Source of the DNA: Panagrolaimus kolymaensis
Taxonomy: Eukaryota > Nematoda > Chromadorea > Rhabditida > Panagrolaimidae
Length of the DNA: 64,000 nucleotides
Assembly (NCBI GenBank): GCA_028622995.1
Contig: JAJQJQ010000026.1
Span: 868,001-932,000 of the forward strand
Direction of reading: 5' to 3'
In this document: piece by piece, positions 11,822 through 23,511 of the stretch
Layout of the letters: the number at the start of each line of letters is the position of its first letter
Position numbering within the stretch: the stretch's first letter is position 1
Notes under the pieces: model-generated
Seen by the model: the letters and a program-made list of their open reading frames with translations, nothing else
The model's database searches: none
What the model was told of the DNA's origin: nothing
Position numbers and translations under genes: made by a program

Positions 11822-12650
11822 TTAAGCTTTGCAATATTTAGCGCAATCGTTATAATTTTCAAAATTATTTGCATTTCCAAGAGCTCCATAATAAGTGAAT
11901 AACAAACAATTATTTGCGGTTTTACTGTAGAAATATCGAGGAGTATGAGATCCTTGGAAAGCAAATTTTCCTGCATCATAATTTGTGTTGCATACAGTTT
12001 CTGCAAGGAAAAAAGTGACATTGAGAAATGGGAAAAAAATTAATCAATCAAAGTTAAGTAGCGAACCTTTTGAAGGACAGCAATGATTATCATTACAGCT
12101 ATACCCTGAGGGGCAAGCTGAACATGAAATAGGTTTGCTGTTTTCATCTACTGCAGCCCGAACATTTCCTTCACATTTGGCTATAAAAAAAAAAATAGAA
12201 AATAAAAATAAATGGGTCATCATCATCTTTTTTATTTTGATATTAAAAAAAGATAATATAAAACAGGTTTGATTTTTTAGAAAAAAAAGAAAATGTTTTT
12301 GATCACTTACGAACTGAAAGAACCATAGAATGGCCAGATGAACTTCCTCCAGAAGAAGCAGTAACATTGGAACATTTATCACGGCATTCTTTAATAGTTG
12401 AAAAACGATTTTCATTTCCTCCACAACCTTGGTATAAAAATGGTTGACAATGTTTCGTGGCTTTGTCATAATAAAATCGAGTACCAGATGATTCACCGCA
12501 ACTATTGTCTCCACGATCACGGCCTTAAAATCGGATAGTGAAAAGAGTTTTAAAATTTGTGGAAAAATACAAACCAAGCAAGCATGGACTATCTTGACCT
12601 AAAACAACAAGTGGAATAATGGTAAAGATAATAGCTAACGATCGCATCAT
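11822..12650 (-). CDS. secreted double-Kunitz protein with Lustrin-like spacer
   Basis: Exons 12650-12575, 12523-12311, 12180-12067 and 12000-11822; 193 aa. Signal peptide at residues 1-18 (MMRSLAIIFTIIPLVVLG). Kunitz domain 1 has all six cysteines (PCLLG..., GDNSC, TKHCQPFLYQGCGGN, KECRDKC). A Ser/Gly linker and a Cys-rich spacer follow (ISCSACPSGYSCNDNHCCP), of the kind seen between Kunitz domains in nematode proteins. Domain 2 (TVCNTNYDAGKF ... RYFYSKTANNC ... YYGALGNANNF ... NDCAKYC) keeps four cysteines but lacks both the 14th- and 38th-position cysteines: the usual GCGGN reads GALGN. Domain 1 has Gly after the second Cys, not the basic residue of trypsin inhibitors, so inhibition of trypsin-like proteases is not assured. 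Likely extracellular; target unknown. Confidence 0.9.
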
Positions 12651-13850
12651 ATTTTATTTTTTCTCTGAAAAAAGTGAACTAAAAAATAAATCGAAATTAA
12701 AAATGGTGAAAATCCACGACGTAAAAGCGATAACCTAGCACCTTCAATTTTATGAAACAAAGTTATGTCATATATCAGAAATAAGATAAAAATTTCTCAC
12801 GTTTTCAGCTCTATCTTTATAGTAACCGGTTCTCCTTCCAAGGTCTCTTCAAAGGTAACTCAACAAAAACAAAAAATCAACGTAGATGTTCGTCCGTCGG
12901 TTTTCTGAAACTGCAGAATAAGTAAAAAACCTTGTATACAAGAAAGAAGGCGGGCGGGGTCAGAAGTACAAAAAATTAATCCAGAAAACTTTCTTATTTC
13001 TTTTGTTATTTATTTCTTTGCATAGTTTCATTTTTCTTTGTTGTTGTTTCTTTGCTTCGTGTTTATAACCTTTGAAAGCTAGTTTTTTGCGAGAAAAGTG
13101 TCAAAGCGAGTAAATTACAAAAAAAGAAATAGAAGAATAAATATTTGCAATTGATCCAAAAATAAATGAGGAAGCAAACTATCTAGTTTTTTTCGTCTTC
13201 AACAAACTTGTTGCCTCACTTTTTTAACCTTAAAAAAACTGCTGCTGAAGGTTGTTTTTTTTTTTGTCTCAAAGGTTTTTTCTTTCATTCATTGCTTGCA
13301 TTGGCGAAGAAAAATAAGTGAGGTGTTTCTTTTGATTCAATTCAAATGTGTTCATTGTAAAAGAAAGATTTTAGAGTTCCAAGATTAAAAAAAAGTTTAA
13401 GAAATCAAAGTAAATTTTTTTTCATTCTTCTGTTTACAGAAAAATACAAATTTAAAGAATTTTACTTTTTTCAAACTCCTTTGAATCCCACACGTCAAAT
13501 TATTTTTTATTTATTCAATTTAAACTCAAATTTAAGTCACACATTGAGTTTGCTCTTTGTTGAGTAAAGTGAAAAAAAATATTTGATATTGTTTATTTGA
13601 TATTACTACTTACTTACCACCGAGCGAATACATACATACATAAAAATACAATAGAAAAAAAAGAATGTTGTTGTTGAAAAGAAAGTCAAAATCAAAGTCA
13701 AAAAATATATACAAACAACTTGTTTAAAAAAAAGAGAGGTGAAGAAATGAAAGAAAGATCAACACATATATGTAAAAAATATATATATAACCAGTTATTT
13801 ACCACAAACAAACAAAATAATAAGAAGAGTAATTTCGTAATTTTAATTTT
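12651..13850. other. intergenic, no gene seen
   Basis: Promoter side of the Kunitz gene and 3' side of the DENND6 gene. It contains a G/C-richer patch at about 12945-12962 and simple ACAT repeats near 13630, but no supported gene. Confidence 0.5.
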
Positions 13851-16001
13851 TTATAATTCAAAAGCTTCTCTCAAAGCACCATTAGATAATAAAAGAGATT
13901 TCAATTCATCATCCACAGATCTCATAACAGAATTAAGTTGATTTTGTAATTTTCTTCGCTTTTCACTATTAGTTTTTCCACTTCCATCCAAATCTTTTAA
14001 TTTATCTTGCAATTTTAAAACTAAATCAACAACTTCAACTTGTTTTCGAGTGGAAATAATATCCTTTGAAATGTTAGTGTTGCATAACATTTCTAAATGG
14101 GTATCACGCAATTGTCGATCAACATCTTCCAATCTTGATTTAAGCCAACTATCAAAATTTGGACAATTCACAAATTTTCGATAAAGTCCTTCAATGTCGC
14201 CTTTAATACTGCCGCTTAAAAATGGACCCGATTCATGAAGGATTTGTAAAAAATCTTCAAAGCAAAATGGTTTCGTGGCTGGCAAAGCTTCAAATGGATT
14301 TATGTGTTTTGGCATCAAAGTTGACAGATATCTAAAATTTGCAAATTTGAAAAACTAAAAATATTATTAAAAAATTTAAAACCTTTCAAGCGGAATCATG
14401 AAACATTGAGTTAGTTCCAAAAAATGTCTCCGCAAAATAGCATTTTGAACATTATCAGGACGTGACCCAATATTAACCAATTTTTTAAATAATGATTTAT
14501 CCGTATGCAAACATGATTTATATTGAGAATAAAAACCCGGCTTTGAATCCAATGTTTTACCATCCCATGGCTTTTTATATAATTTTTCTGCATTAAGCAT
14601 CTGTCCTCCATTCGCATCTCCAACACAAAGAATATGGGGCCAATTGCATAAAGTTTTGGAGAAAAATGGATTCGTGAGACCCAATAAAATACCATTTCTA
14701 TAAAAAGAATGAAATTACAAAAATAAAATTTAGTGGATAAAACAAACTTACTTATTAACTTGCGAAGTAATTTCCATAAAATCTGAATCATGTATAGTAA
14801 AAAATGGTCGAATTTCGGAAGCATAATTTAACGGCCAAATTATTGAACAAAGTGATTGAATAATTTGTGAGGAAGCAGCTGGAGTAGGAGCCATCACTAC
14901 AACGGGCTAAAAAATAAGAAAAGTTATTAATCTGCCTCAAATTCATCAGTTAAAAAATTGTTTTTGCGAGAAGGGTTAAAAAGTTTAGTTTTTTTTAACT
15001 TTTGGCCAAATTCTTTCAGCACTAAAAAAAATTGCTCTAGAATCCATTTTTTCTCTTCAAAACTCCGGAATATTAAAACATACTTCATTCAAAAGTATTA
15101 ATTCCCAAAGCATTTGTACATGAGTTAATGAAGATTTAAGAGATCTAAAATTTTTTCATATATATTCATGTTTTCAACTTTGCCAAAGCTTACTCATAAA
15201 AATTAGTTTCATGTATGGTTGGAAGCAAAATGGGTTTTCCAAAAGCTGAATCAAAATCATTATTATTTAACAATAGCTGCTTTTGAGGGGTATCACTTCT
15301 TAATGGAATTCTGCAATGTATTACTCCACCCATAAATGGCAAACTTAATCGTTCACCAGGTTTTGGAAGGGTCCAATGATCGATGTGGTGGCATCCTAGA
15401 ATATCCAATGAATTAAATTTCAGATGTATTAGAATTTTACCTGATTCAATTGCAGCTTCACCATTATCAAAAAATTGTTCAGCAATTGTATCAACCACAT
15501 GATAAAATAACCCGAATAAAGGTAAAACCGTTAAAACAACTAAACTCTTTTGAAAATAACCTCTGGGCAATTTAGGATTTTTCTTTTGTCGAAAATGTAC
15601 AAAACCATATAAAAAATTAGGATTTATTTGAAGAAATGTAGGAGCTTTATGACAAAATTGTTCTTGAGCTGAAGATAATGAAATACCAGATTGACGAGTA
15701 CGAAAATGATATGTTGTATCTTCGGTATAACCGCTATTTGAATCTGGGAAAGCCATGTAACATATATTCAATTTTTCTTGGGGTGTAAGTTCAACATCGC
15801 CTGGATATATAGTCTAAAAGCAAACGAGAATATAAGAAGCAGACGAGAAAGAATGAAAATTACTTCAATAACTTGGCCAAGTTCTAAATCAAATGTTACA
15901 ACACAGATGCAACGAACCCATTCGGTGAATCTTTCAAGGGGTTGAAGATCCAAGGATGGCCGCCCTTGGGTGCCAATAGGGCCGCCAATGGCGGCGGTCA
16001 T
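13851..16001 (-). CDS. DENND6: DENND6-type DENN domain protein (Rab14-type GEF)
   Basis: Seven exons: 16001-15864, 15813-15441, 15395-15194, 15144-15084, 14906-14752, 14697-14383, 14331-13851; 574 aa. The whole length follows DENND6/FAM116: CICVVTFDLELGQVIE and PDSNSGYTEDTTYHFRTRQS (upstream DENN), GCHHIDHW and LPFMGGVIHCRIP (linker), THVQMLWELILLNE, PVVVMAPTPAASS and NPFFSKTLCNWPHIL (core and downstream DENN), then FMIPLERYLSTLMP and VDLVLKL near the end. Family members exchange nucleotide on Rab14 (mammals) on endosomes and control cadherin trafficking through ADAM10. Start chosen at the first ATG before the conserved WVRCICVV segment. The 45-nt intron 15396-15440 has no stop in frame, so its retention would add 15 residues; it has normal splice sites and is absent from homologs. 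Confidence 0.92.
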
Positions 16002-17782
16002 AAAAGTTTTCTAAAATTTATCTATTATTAATAATTTTTCAAAAAGTGTTATAATTTAAAACTGCAAACACGAAGTCAAGAGACAAAAAACTTGGAAGAC
16101 AAAACAAAAGAAAATAAAGTCTGTTTATTTTTTTTTTTGTTTTGCTTCACACAATTTTTTCAAGAAACAAAAAAGGCAAATATAAATATCAACCACCACA
16201 ACAATTCTCAAACAAAAAAATGGAGAAGGAAAAAGGATAGGGAATTAAACAATTAAATTTTCTGTCGTTTTCTTTTATTTTATTTTTTTGCTACTCCAAC
16301 ATTCATTTTTCTTTTTACCCGTGAACTTGGACAATTTGGTTTGTTTTTTTATTAACGATAAAGAAAGAAAAAAACTTGTTTGGGGCATGAGGCCAAAAAA
16401 TAATAGAAAAATATAAAGCTGATCTCCTCGTTTTTTTGGAAAGTTTTGCACGTCGGAAGCTGTCTCCCATAAAAAACAAAACAAAAGAAAAGAAAGAAAA
16501 AAGAAAGAAGGCAATTGAGCAAAACAACATTTTTTAGATTGCCGTGTTTTGATAAGCTTTTTCTTTTCATTTTATCCGTGAGAAAAAAAAGTTTTTTAGA
16601 TGTCAAATGGCTGTAGACAAATTTTAGAAGAGAAGAATAAGGATTAGCGATGACATAAAAATAAAAATCAATCAATCATCATTTCTCTCATAGGCGAGGA
16701 GGGATGGGGGAGATTTTCTCCATTCAATGTCCTTTTCTCCTTCCTTCACCACTGGCGGCGGTGGAGGGTTAAAAAGGAAAAAACATCACCATTTGAGTGA
16801 ACAACAACGCAAAACCCGAAAAACACAAAAATATGCGCACTCAAATATTTATTTGAAAACCAAAAATTGAACGCATTTTTTTATTCGACAATTTTTTTGG
16901 TCTGTTTAAAGTATTTTTTTTCACAAATAAAAAAATAAAAAATAAATGGTGTGAGTGACGGAAAAAGAAAAAGAGTCATGGTTTATAAAATACGTTCGTT
17001 GTTGTTGGTTGTTGACAGCTTATGGCTTTTCGCTTACTTATAAGGCTATTTTACTTTTGCCTTTTTGCTTCTGTGACTGGCTCTCACTTTCACTTTCACT
17101 TTAATTTTCATTCCTTCTTGATGCCTTATTTAATATTGCAACAAAATGTTCCTTCCCTTTTCATCCGGTTTCAATTTTCTAAAAAAGTTAGAATTTTTTT
17201 TCTTCTCAGAAGCGAGGTCATTCATTAGTATTTTAAATTTTTTTAATTTGTTCCTCCCCTCCTCTTTTCAAATTAACACTTGAGTAATCGTTTAAAAAAA
17301 ACAAACACTTTGCACTTTTTTTCAATGGTTGTTATCCTCTTTTTTTTAAAACACTGATGAAAAGTGAAACAAAAAAGATGACAAAAAAATATATTATTTG
17401 TGTTATTTATTTCTTTTTTATTTACATTGTTGCTGCTTTTATAAATATTTTTTTTTGATTCTATTTGATAATTACAAAAAATTAATTATTAAAAGGTTAG
17501 ATAGAATAGAATAGATTACAATGTATGATAGTGAAATAAGGTTCAATAGATAGTTAATCAGACGAATGAAAAACAAAAAAAAAGAACTAAACTAAAAAAA
17601 GAACATTTCCCGAGAGTAAAATATAAAGGCAAATGAAAAAGAAAGATAAGAGAAAAACTTTATTTTGAAAAGAAAAATGCTAAAATTCTTTTTTTATGAT
17701 TGTATTAGTTTTTTTAAAACACATAAGTAAAGAGAGAGAGTAAAAGCTTGATTTTTTTCATTTTATTTCAATTTAGTTTAAT
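16002..17782. other. intergenic, low-complexity, no gene seen
   Basis: Purine- and pyrimidine-rich tracts dominate 16080-16700. A G-rich patch with GGCGGCGG lies near 16752. Several ORFs of 70-110 codons translate to Phe/Leu/Lys-rich low-complexity sequence and are not supported as genes. Confidence 0.5.
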
Positions 17783-19042
17783 TTAGTTATCTTCATCTTT
17801 ATGTTCATCAATTTTGGTAGAAGTTGACATTTCACTAATCATTTTACGTAATTTTTCTGCATCTTGAGGAGCGTATGTTCGGGAAAGCTTTTTAACATCT
17901 AAGCATGTAGTACGCATAATGGCTTCAGTAACGCAATATGGATCACAATTGGATGATGGTCGTCGATCTTCATAGTAACCAAATCCATCGACTTCGGTTT
18001 GTCGGGGAATTCTAATACTTGAACATCTGCTAGCTACACCAGAACTAAATTGGGAGATACTTGCGGTTTCATGAAGCCCAGTTAAACGACGTTCATTATC
18101 TTTACCACCTGTTGGATCGTAATATGCGATATGTTCGGCATGAGATTTGGATAATTTTTCAATGGCAGATAAAATTTCTCTAAAAAATTACTTAATTAAA
18201 AGCTGTACTTTAAAAAAAAATTATTGTGCTTACTTATATCCACCGGGTTTGCGCATTTTTTCTGTTGAAACATTCGTGTGACATCCAGCTCCATTCCAAT
18301 CACCTTGAATTGGTTTAGGATCAAGAGTGGCGATGACACCAAATTCTTCTGCAACTCGATGTAACAAAAATCGAGACATCCAAAGTTGATCACCCATATC
18401 GATACCTTCACTTGGGCCTACTTGATATTCCCATTGACCAGGCATAACTTCAGCATTGGTTCCACTAATATTGATACCAGCATATAAGCATGCTCGATAA
18501 TGGGCTTCAACAACATCTCGTCCATAAACTTTATTAGCGCCAACACCACAATAATAAGGTCCTTGAGGTCCAGGGAAACCATTTTTAGGCCATCCAAATG
18601 GATGTCCATCAACATCAAGAAGAGTATATTCTTGTTCCATTCCAAACCATGGATGTTCATTTTTAACTTGTTCCATAACTTGAGCGCATCGACGACGATA
18701 ATTAGTTTTGTGTGGTTGCATTTTATTATCGAGTGTTTCACAAAGGACAAGAATATGATTGCCAAGTCTGAAGGGATCAGGATAGATTGCAACTGGTTTT
18801 AAGAAAACATCCGAATCTGCGCCCTTTGCTTGTCCAGTTGATGAACCATCAAAATTCCAAATAGGGAGATCATCAGGATTTTTAGGTGAAGAAGTGAGGG
18901 TGCGAGTTTTTGATCGAATATGTTCCCCTGAACCATCTATCCAAACATATTCAGCTTGAATTTTACCTTTTGAATCCAAGCCAATAAGTTTACTGGCGAT
19001 TGTTTTATCAGTAGAAAATTGGTCGCGAAGATTCATTCCCAT
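17783..19042 (-). CDS. gln: glutamine synthetase
   Basis: Forms glutamine from glutamate, ammonia and ATP in the cytosol. Exons 19042-18234 and 18179-17783; 401 aa from the first Met of the main exon. Hallmarks: [12 protein letters not shown] in the beta-grasp domain, MEQEYTLL with metal-binding Glu residues, [26 protein letters not shown] with the ATP/glutamate-binding region, [11 protein letters not shown], and the late SSIRIPR segment. It is a eukaryotic type II enzyme (not the bacterial adenylylated type). The C-terminal tail is short and acidic ([10 protein letters not shown]). The coding exon starts directly after a splice acceptor with ATGGGAATG; two upstream leader exons each end in ATG followed by GTAAG, so most transcripts probably begin Met-Met-Gly-Met. 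They are listed separately. Confidence 0.96.
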
Positions 19043-19260
19043 CTAAAAATAAAAAAACTTAAAATATAAATTGTTTATAAAAAAGCAAAAATGCATTAAA
19101 ACAACAAAGAAAAATGAAAGTGAAAAAAAGAAGACGATTCGTTTATATTTTTATGTGTTTAAACTGATGAGAAAAAACCGGACACACGGAAACATTTATT
19201 TATTTTTTTAAAGAATAACATTATGTTTTTTTTTGTTTCGTTACATAAAAGATTGCTTAC

Positions 19261-19300
19261 CATCGTTAATGAGACTAAGAGTCTTCTTGCACACAAAAAT
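19261..19300 (-). promoter_or_regulatory. alternative leader exon 1b of glutamine synthetase (3' part)
   Basis: On the minus strand the sequence ends ...AACGATG|GTAAGC, a strong splice donor with ATG as the last codon before the junction. Splicing to the acceptor at 19043 puts this ATG in frame with the coding exon. The 5' limit of the exon is not visible; the upper coordinate is only a minimum. Confidence 0.55.
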
Positions 19301-20021
19301 GAACACTTTGTAATTTTTTTGCAAAAAAATAAGATGTTGCTGATGGAAGAAGAAATAAAGAAGACGACGAAGCAAATAAGAATGAAATAATTTTTTTTAC
19401 AAAAAAATTTTTTAATACTAATAAAGTAGCAGCAACAACAGCTAAAGAAGTAACAACAAACTAACTAACTTTTATTTTATTTTTTTATATTTTTGATTTT
19501 TTGAAGTGGCTTTTTTCGAAAAATGAATGCGCCTGCTGTTTTAAAACTAAGCGCAAGTGAAAATGAAGAAAGTCTCCCTCCTCTCTTTTTCCTTTAAGAG
19601 GGTCAAAAGAGTAAAGAAGAAGACGACTCAAAGTGCAGAAAAAGAAGAAAAAGTTAGAGTGTTCGTTGATCAAAGAATAATATGCCATTGAGACAACGAG
19701 GGAGGTAATGAATGGGTCTGATAGATATTTAAGTTTAGTCACGATATTTTTTTCTTCTATGCACTCTTCTTTCTTTTTTTCTCTCACAATATTTGAGCTA
19801 CTACTGATAAAAAGATTAAAAAAGAGGAGAGAGAGAGAAAAAGAATGCACTGATAAAACACCGCAAAATTTATCTTTTTGAGGTTTGAGGTTAATTTACT
19901 TGAGAGAAAAAAAAGGAAGAAAGATTAGATAGAGTTTTTTGTTGGGTCAGCGGTTGTAGTGATGGTTTAAATACGTGCTTTTTTTACAATGGCCACAAAG
20001 AAAAAAGGATAAAAAACTTAC

Positions 20022-20060
20022 CATTTTATTTCAAAAATGCAATATTAGCCGATGACACTA
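20022..20060 (-). promoter_or_regulatory. alternative leader exon 1a of glutamine synthetase (3' part)
   Basis: The minus strand reads AAATAAAATG|GTAAGT: again ATG directly before a strong donor and in phase 0 with the coding exon. Together with the exon ending at 19261 it suggests two promoters that feed the same coding exon. The 5' limit is unknown. Confidence 0.5.
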
Positions 20061-21072
20061 AAATATAAAGAAAGTGGAGGATCAACGGTCAAATCTATTA
20101 ACACCCGACAACTGACAGAACAGCTTTTTTAAAACCAAAAAGTGCTTCTTTTTTCCTAGCAGCAAGCAGCAGCAAAAAAAAGTGTTATTTTTTTTTCTGC
20201 CGTTCAGCAATTGACTTTGAATTGAAGTGTTGATAGAAAAATATTTTTGAGCGCGTTTCGTGTATATTTTTATTATAGAAAAAAATACACTTTGGTCGTC
20301 GTCCTTGTATAAAGCGAAAGCAGCAATAATAACACTATTTTCCTAACATGGCAGGCAAATAAATGAAAAGTTCACGTTACTTTCGCATGCACTCGCATTA
20401 GCTATTATCTTTTGATGGAATCAGTAAAAAAAAAATAAAGGAATGAGGATAATTTGTTTGACTATTTGAACTCCTTTTTTTGCTTTGCATGTTTTTGAAC
20501 ATCAGCAAAGAGAAAAAGTGAAACGAAAATAAACCTATTTAGACGTTTCTCATTTTTAATATTTTCAAAAACGTGATCATCATTTTTGATTTTTGATTTT
20601 GTGTGTGCAGGAAGATGAAGAGATGAGATATTAGAAGATTGCGCAGCAGAGAAGAAAGTTAAAGAGCAACAAACAACGATGGTCAACAAACCAAATAATC
20701 ATCGATAAAAGAAGCAATCAAATTACTGCTAGAAGCAAATTTGAGAGAGGATCTATCTATTGTTTTTAATACTCGAAAGTATGTATACTAAACTCTTTGA
20801 TTTTTAGTTACACTTTTATATAACTTTTTTTTAATTTAGCCAATGTATGTGTATTGCTCGTTTTGATTTTTGTACCGCCCCTAATAAAAAAATTTTTAAG
20901 GCGGCCAAGTGTCTCATAATAAATAGTAATAAAACAAAATATTTTGAATGTTGTCGTCTATCTATGTTTGTGTGTCTCTCGTATCATCAGTTTTTTGTGT
21001 TTAACAGAATAAAACTATCAACTCAAAACACACACCATTAAAAAAACGACGGTATTTCCTGGTTTTATGGTC

Positions 21073-21272
21073 TTAAAGGGACAAGACTATTTGATGCCTT
21101 TTTTCAAATTTAATTTTCCCGCAATTACCCGCAAGTGGAAAGATGAAGCGAGCTTTTTTCCGTGTAATACAGTAAACTTGCACGGAAAAAAGCTCGCTTC
21201 ATCTTTCCACTTGCGGGTAATTGCGGGAAAATGAAATTTGAAAAAAGGCATCAAATAGTCTTGTCCCTTTAA
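21073..21272. mobile_element. hairpin MITE-like element flanked by TTAA
   Basis: Two arms of about 92 nt (21073-21164 and 21181-21272) are almost perfect inverted copies around a 16-nt loop; one mismatch is seen (TTTAATTTT against TTTCATTTT). The outer ends read TTAA-AGGGACAAGAC ... GTCTTGTCCCT-TTAA, so the element may be bounded by a TTAA duplication as in piggyBac-type insertions. No coding capacity. Transcription would give a long stem suitable as a double-stranded RNA source. Confidence 0.85.
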
Positions 21273-22996
21273 TGGACGTAGGCGTAATCAAGGCACATTC
21301 CGTCCAATATTACAATAATTAACGGGTTTTCCAACCCAAAAAAATTAAGAAGAAAAAACTAAAGTCTCTACAAAAAAAAGAGAAGAAGATAGAAATGAAC
21401 TATTAACGAATAAAAAGAAAGAAGGAAATCACTCTTAAGAAAAATGAAACATGAGCACACGAAATAAAAAGTGAGCTCAAGAGTGGAACATTGGGGTAAA
21501 CCCTGTGATCTTACGTCTCTTTTTTTCACCATAAAATTTATTGTCAACCAATAACAAAAAAAAATTTGTGCATTGTGGTTTGATTAATTAATTTTTTTCA
21601 ATATTGGTTGGAAAGGTCGTTTGAAAACATGATTTTCCAATTTTTTGTTCTAAAGTTAGAGGAATTTTTTAAAATATTAATAATATTTTCAATTCAATAA
21701 AAAATAATGTTAAAGTGTGGAAAATTTTTTATTTGATGATCCAAAGTAATTCTTGTTATTCGACTATCTTGTATTTGGCATGTGATGCGTCATTTTTAAG
21801 GTTTAAAAAAATAAAGAAAAAATCAAGGAACCAAAAAAATATCCATAATCCTATCAATCAGAGTGAAAATTAAAATAGTAGAATGTTGACGTCCTTTAAT
21901 ATAAAATTAGTTTAATTGAATCTTAAGATTAAAATTAAATATTTTAATATCAAACATCGTTTTCAAAATTTATTTTTAAGTTGAGCTCTTAAAATTCAAA
22001 TAATTCTTATTAATCCGAAGTTTTGCATCCAATAATTTAGAATGATTGTGGTATCGAAAAGCGATTGAATTATTTATTTCTTTCTTTGTCCGGATGTTGA
22101 ACTTGATTTTTGGCCATGAAATATTTATTAAAATATTTTATGAGGACTAAAAGTTGATGGATGATTGAGACAAAGTTATGCGTTTAAAAAAAGTCTATGT
22201 TGCTCAGGGTCAACAAATTCAAGCTATATTTTACTTTCATATAGTTTGCTTGCACTTTAGTTTTATCAACGGTGTCTTTAGGGATGCTTTTTTCTGCTCT
22301 TACAAACATGCTACTACAAAACAAAGCTATTCTTTTTTTGGACACAAATAAATTTTTACTTCCCAAATGATTAAAATGGCGACAGGTTTTTAATAGTTAA
22401 AATAATGTGTTTTATTATAGAAGAAACTAGAAGTTTTTTTGTTCATTTGGAACTTGAAGTTGTTGGCTTTTATTTTAGAATAAAAAAGTTTTGCGTTATC
22501 AGCACAAAATTCGGTCACATTTTTTTTTTCTCAATTAGGAGTTTCCTTCTGTCTTTTTTTTTTGTTGCCACAAGATTTGATTGTTTTATAATCTCATTAA
22601 TCAATATTGGGGCAACCCTTAATTATTTCTTCTCACTTCTTAAAATGGATGGAACATAGAACAGAACAGAAAATTAGTGTAATAATCTTTGTGCTTTTAT
22701 TTATTTTAGTTTCAATTGACGAAGAAAAAAAATGAAGACTTTTATACTACAAATAAAAAAATGCGGAAGTCAGAATTTTTTTTTATAATCAAAGTATGGT
22801 TCGATACTTTCCAAGAGAATAATCACAAAAAAAGCACAAATTTTATTTTGCGCCAGCGAAAAAAATAATCAAAAAGCAAAAAATAATAATCAAATTATTT
22901 GTTTATTTTATTTTTTATTTGTTAAAAAGTAAGCTTAATGAAAGGGTAAAATTAAAGAAAATTTTTTATTCCCATTCAAAATTAAAGAATTGCCAT

Positions 22997-23511
22997 TTAA
23001 TGAACCATAGAAGAAGATGTGATGTATGATGGTTTTGGAATAGGAATGGTACCAACATTTGCGTAAACCCATGGCGTAGTTACTGAATTGGTTGAACTTT
23101 GTTCACGTGTAATCATTTCGCTACGTTTTCCAAGTCGCATCATATTTGCTAATTTATTTGCTCTTCGAACTCGAGGGCTACCATTGTTTTGAGATTTATC
23201 AGGTGAGATATAATAATGGAAAGGGAAGAATCGAAATCTGAAATTTTATATATTGTTTAAATTTTAAAATTCAGAATTAAGAAAAAAAAATTTTGGAAAA
23301 GGTTTTATATCAAAAAAATATATTTTTGGGATGTTTAACTTAGATCCAAAAACAGTTTATAAATAAAGGATTCTTAAATTTGTGCTTGAAAGGTTAATTA
23401 CCTGGGAGCAAGCATCACTATTCCATTATTAGTTTCTCGTGTGGCCAAGCTTTCGGTTACAGTAGCTGCTACAACAAATATTATTGTCAAAAATAATGAT
23501 AGAGCCGCCAT
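22997..23511 (-). CDS. putative neuropeptide precursor, one amidated peptide
   Basis: Exons 23511-23402 and 23237-22997; 116 aa. Signal peptide at residues 1-22 (MAALSLFLTIIFVVAATVTE). Near the middle the sequence RVRR-ANKLANMMRL-GKR gives one ten-residue peptide with a dibasic/furin-like site in front and an amidation Gly plus dibasic site behind, the standard layout of a bioactive peptide precursor. The flanking parts are unstructured, Ser/Thr/Asn-rich, with no further GKR or RR site. I do not recognise the peptide as a member of a named nematode FLP or NLP family; MRL-amide resembles but is not an FMRFamide end. Presumably processed in dense-core vesicles by proprotein convertase and amidating enzyme. 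Confidence 0.72.

Larger units (their letters stand above)
19043..22996. other. glutamine synthetase upstream region and gene desert
   Basis: Apart from the two leader exons and the hairpin element at 21073-21272, I see no gene. Purine-rich (GA/AAG) tracts lie around 19560-19660 and 21360-21430. ORFs here are Phe/Lys/Ser-rich and look like chance. Confidence 0.45.

Noticed and set aside
16275..16675. three overlapping minus-strand ORFs rich in Phe and Ser
   Set aside because: All come from poly-purine tracts read on the opposite strand; three frames open at once is a sign of low complexity, not coding.
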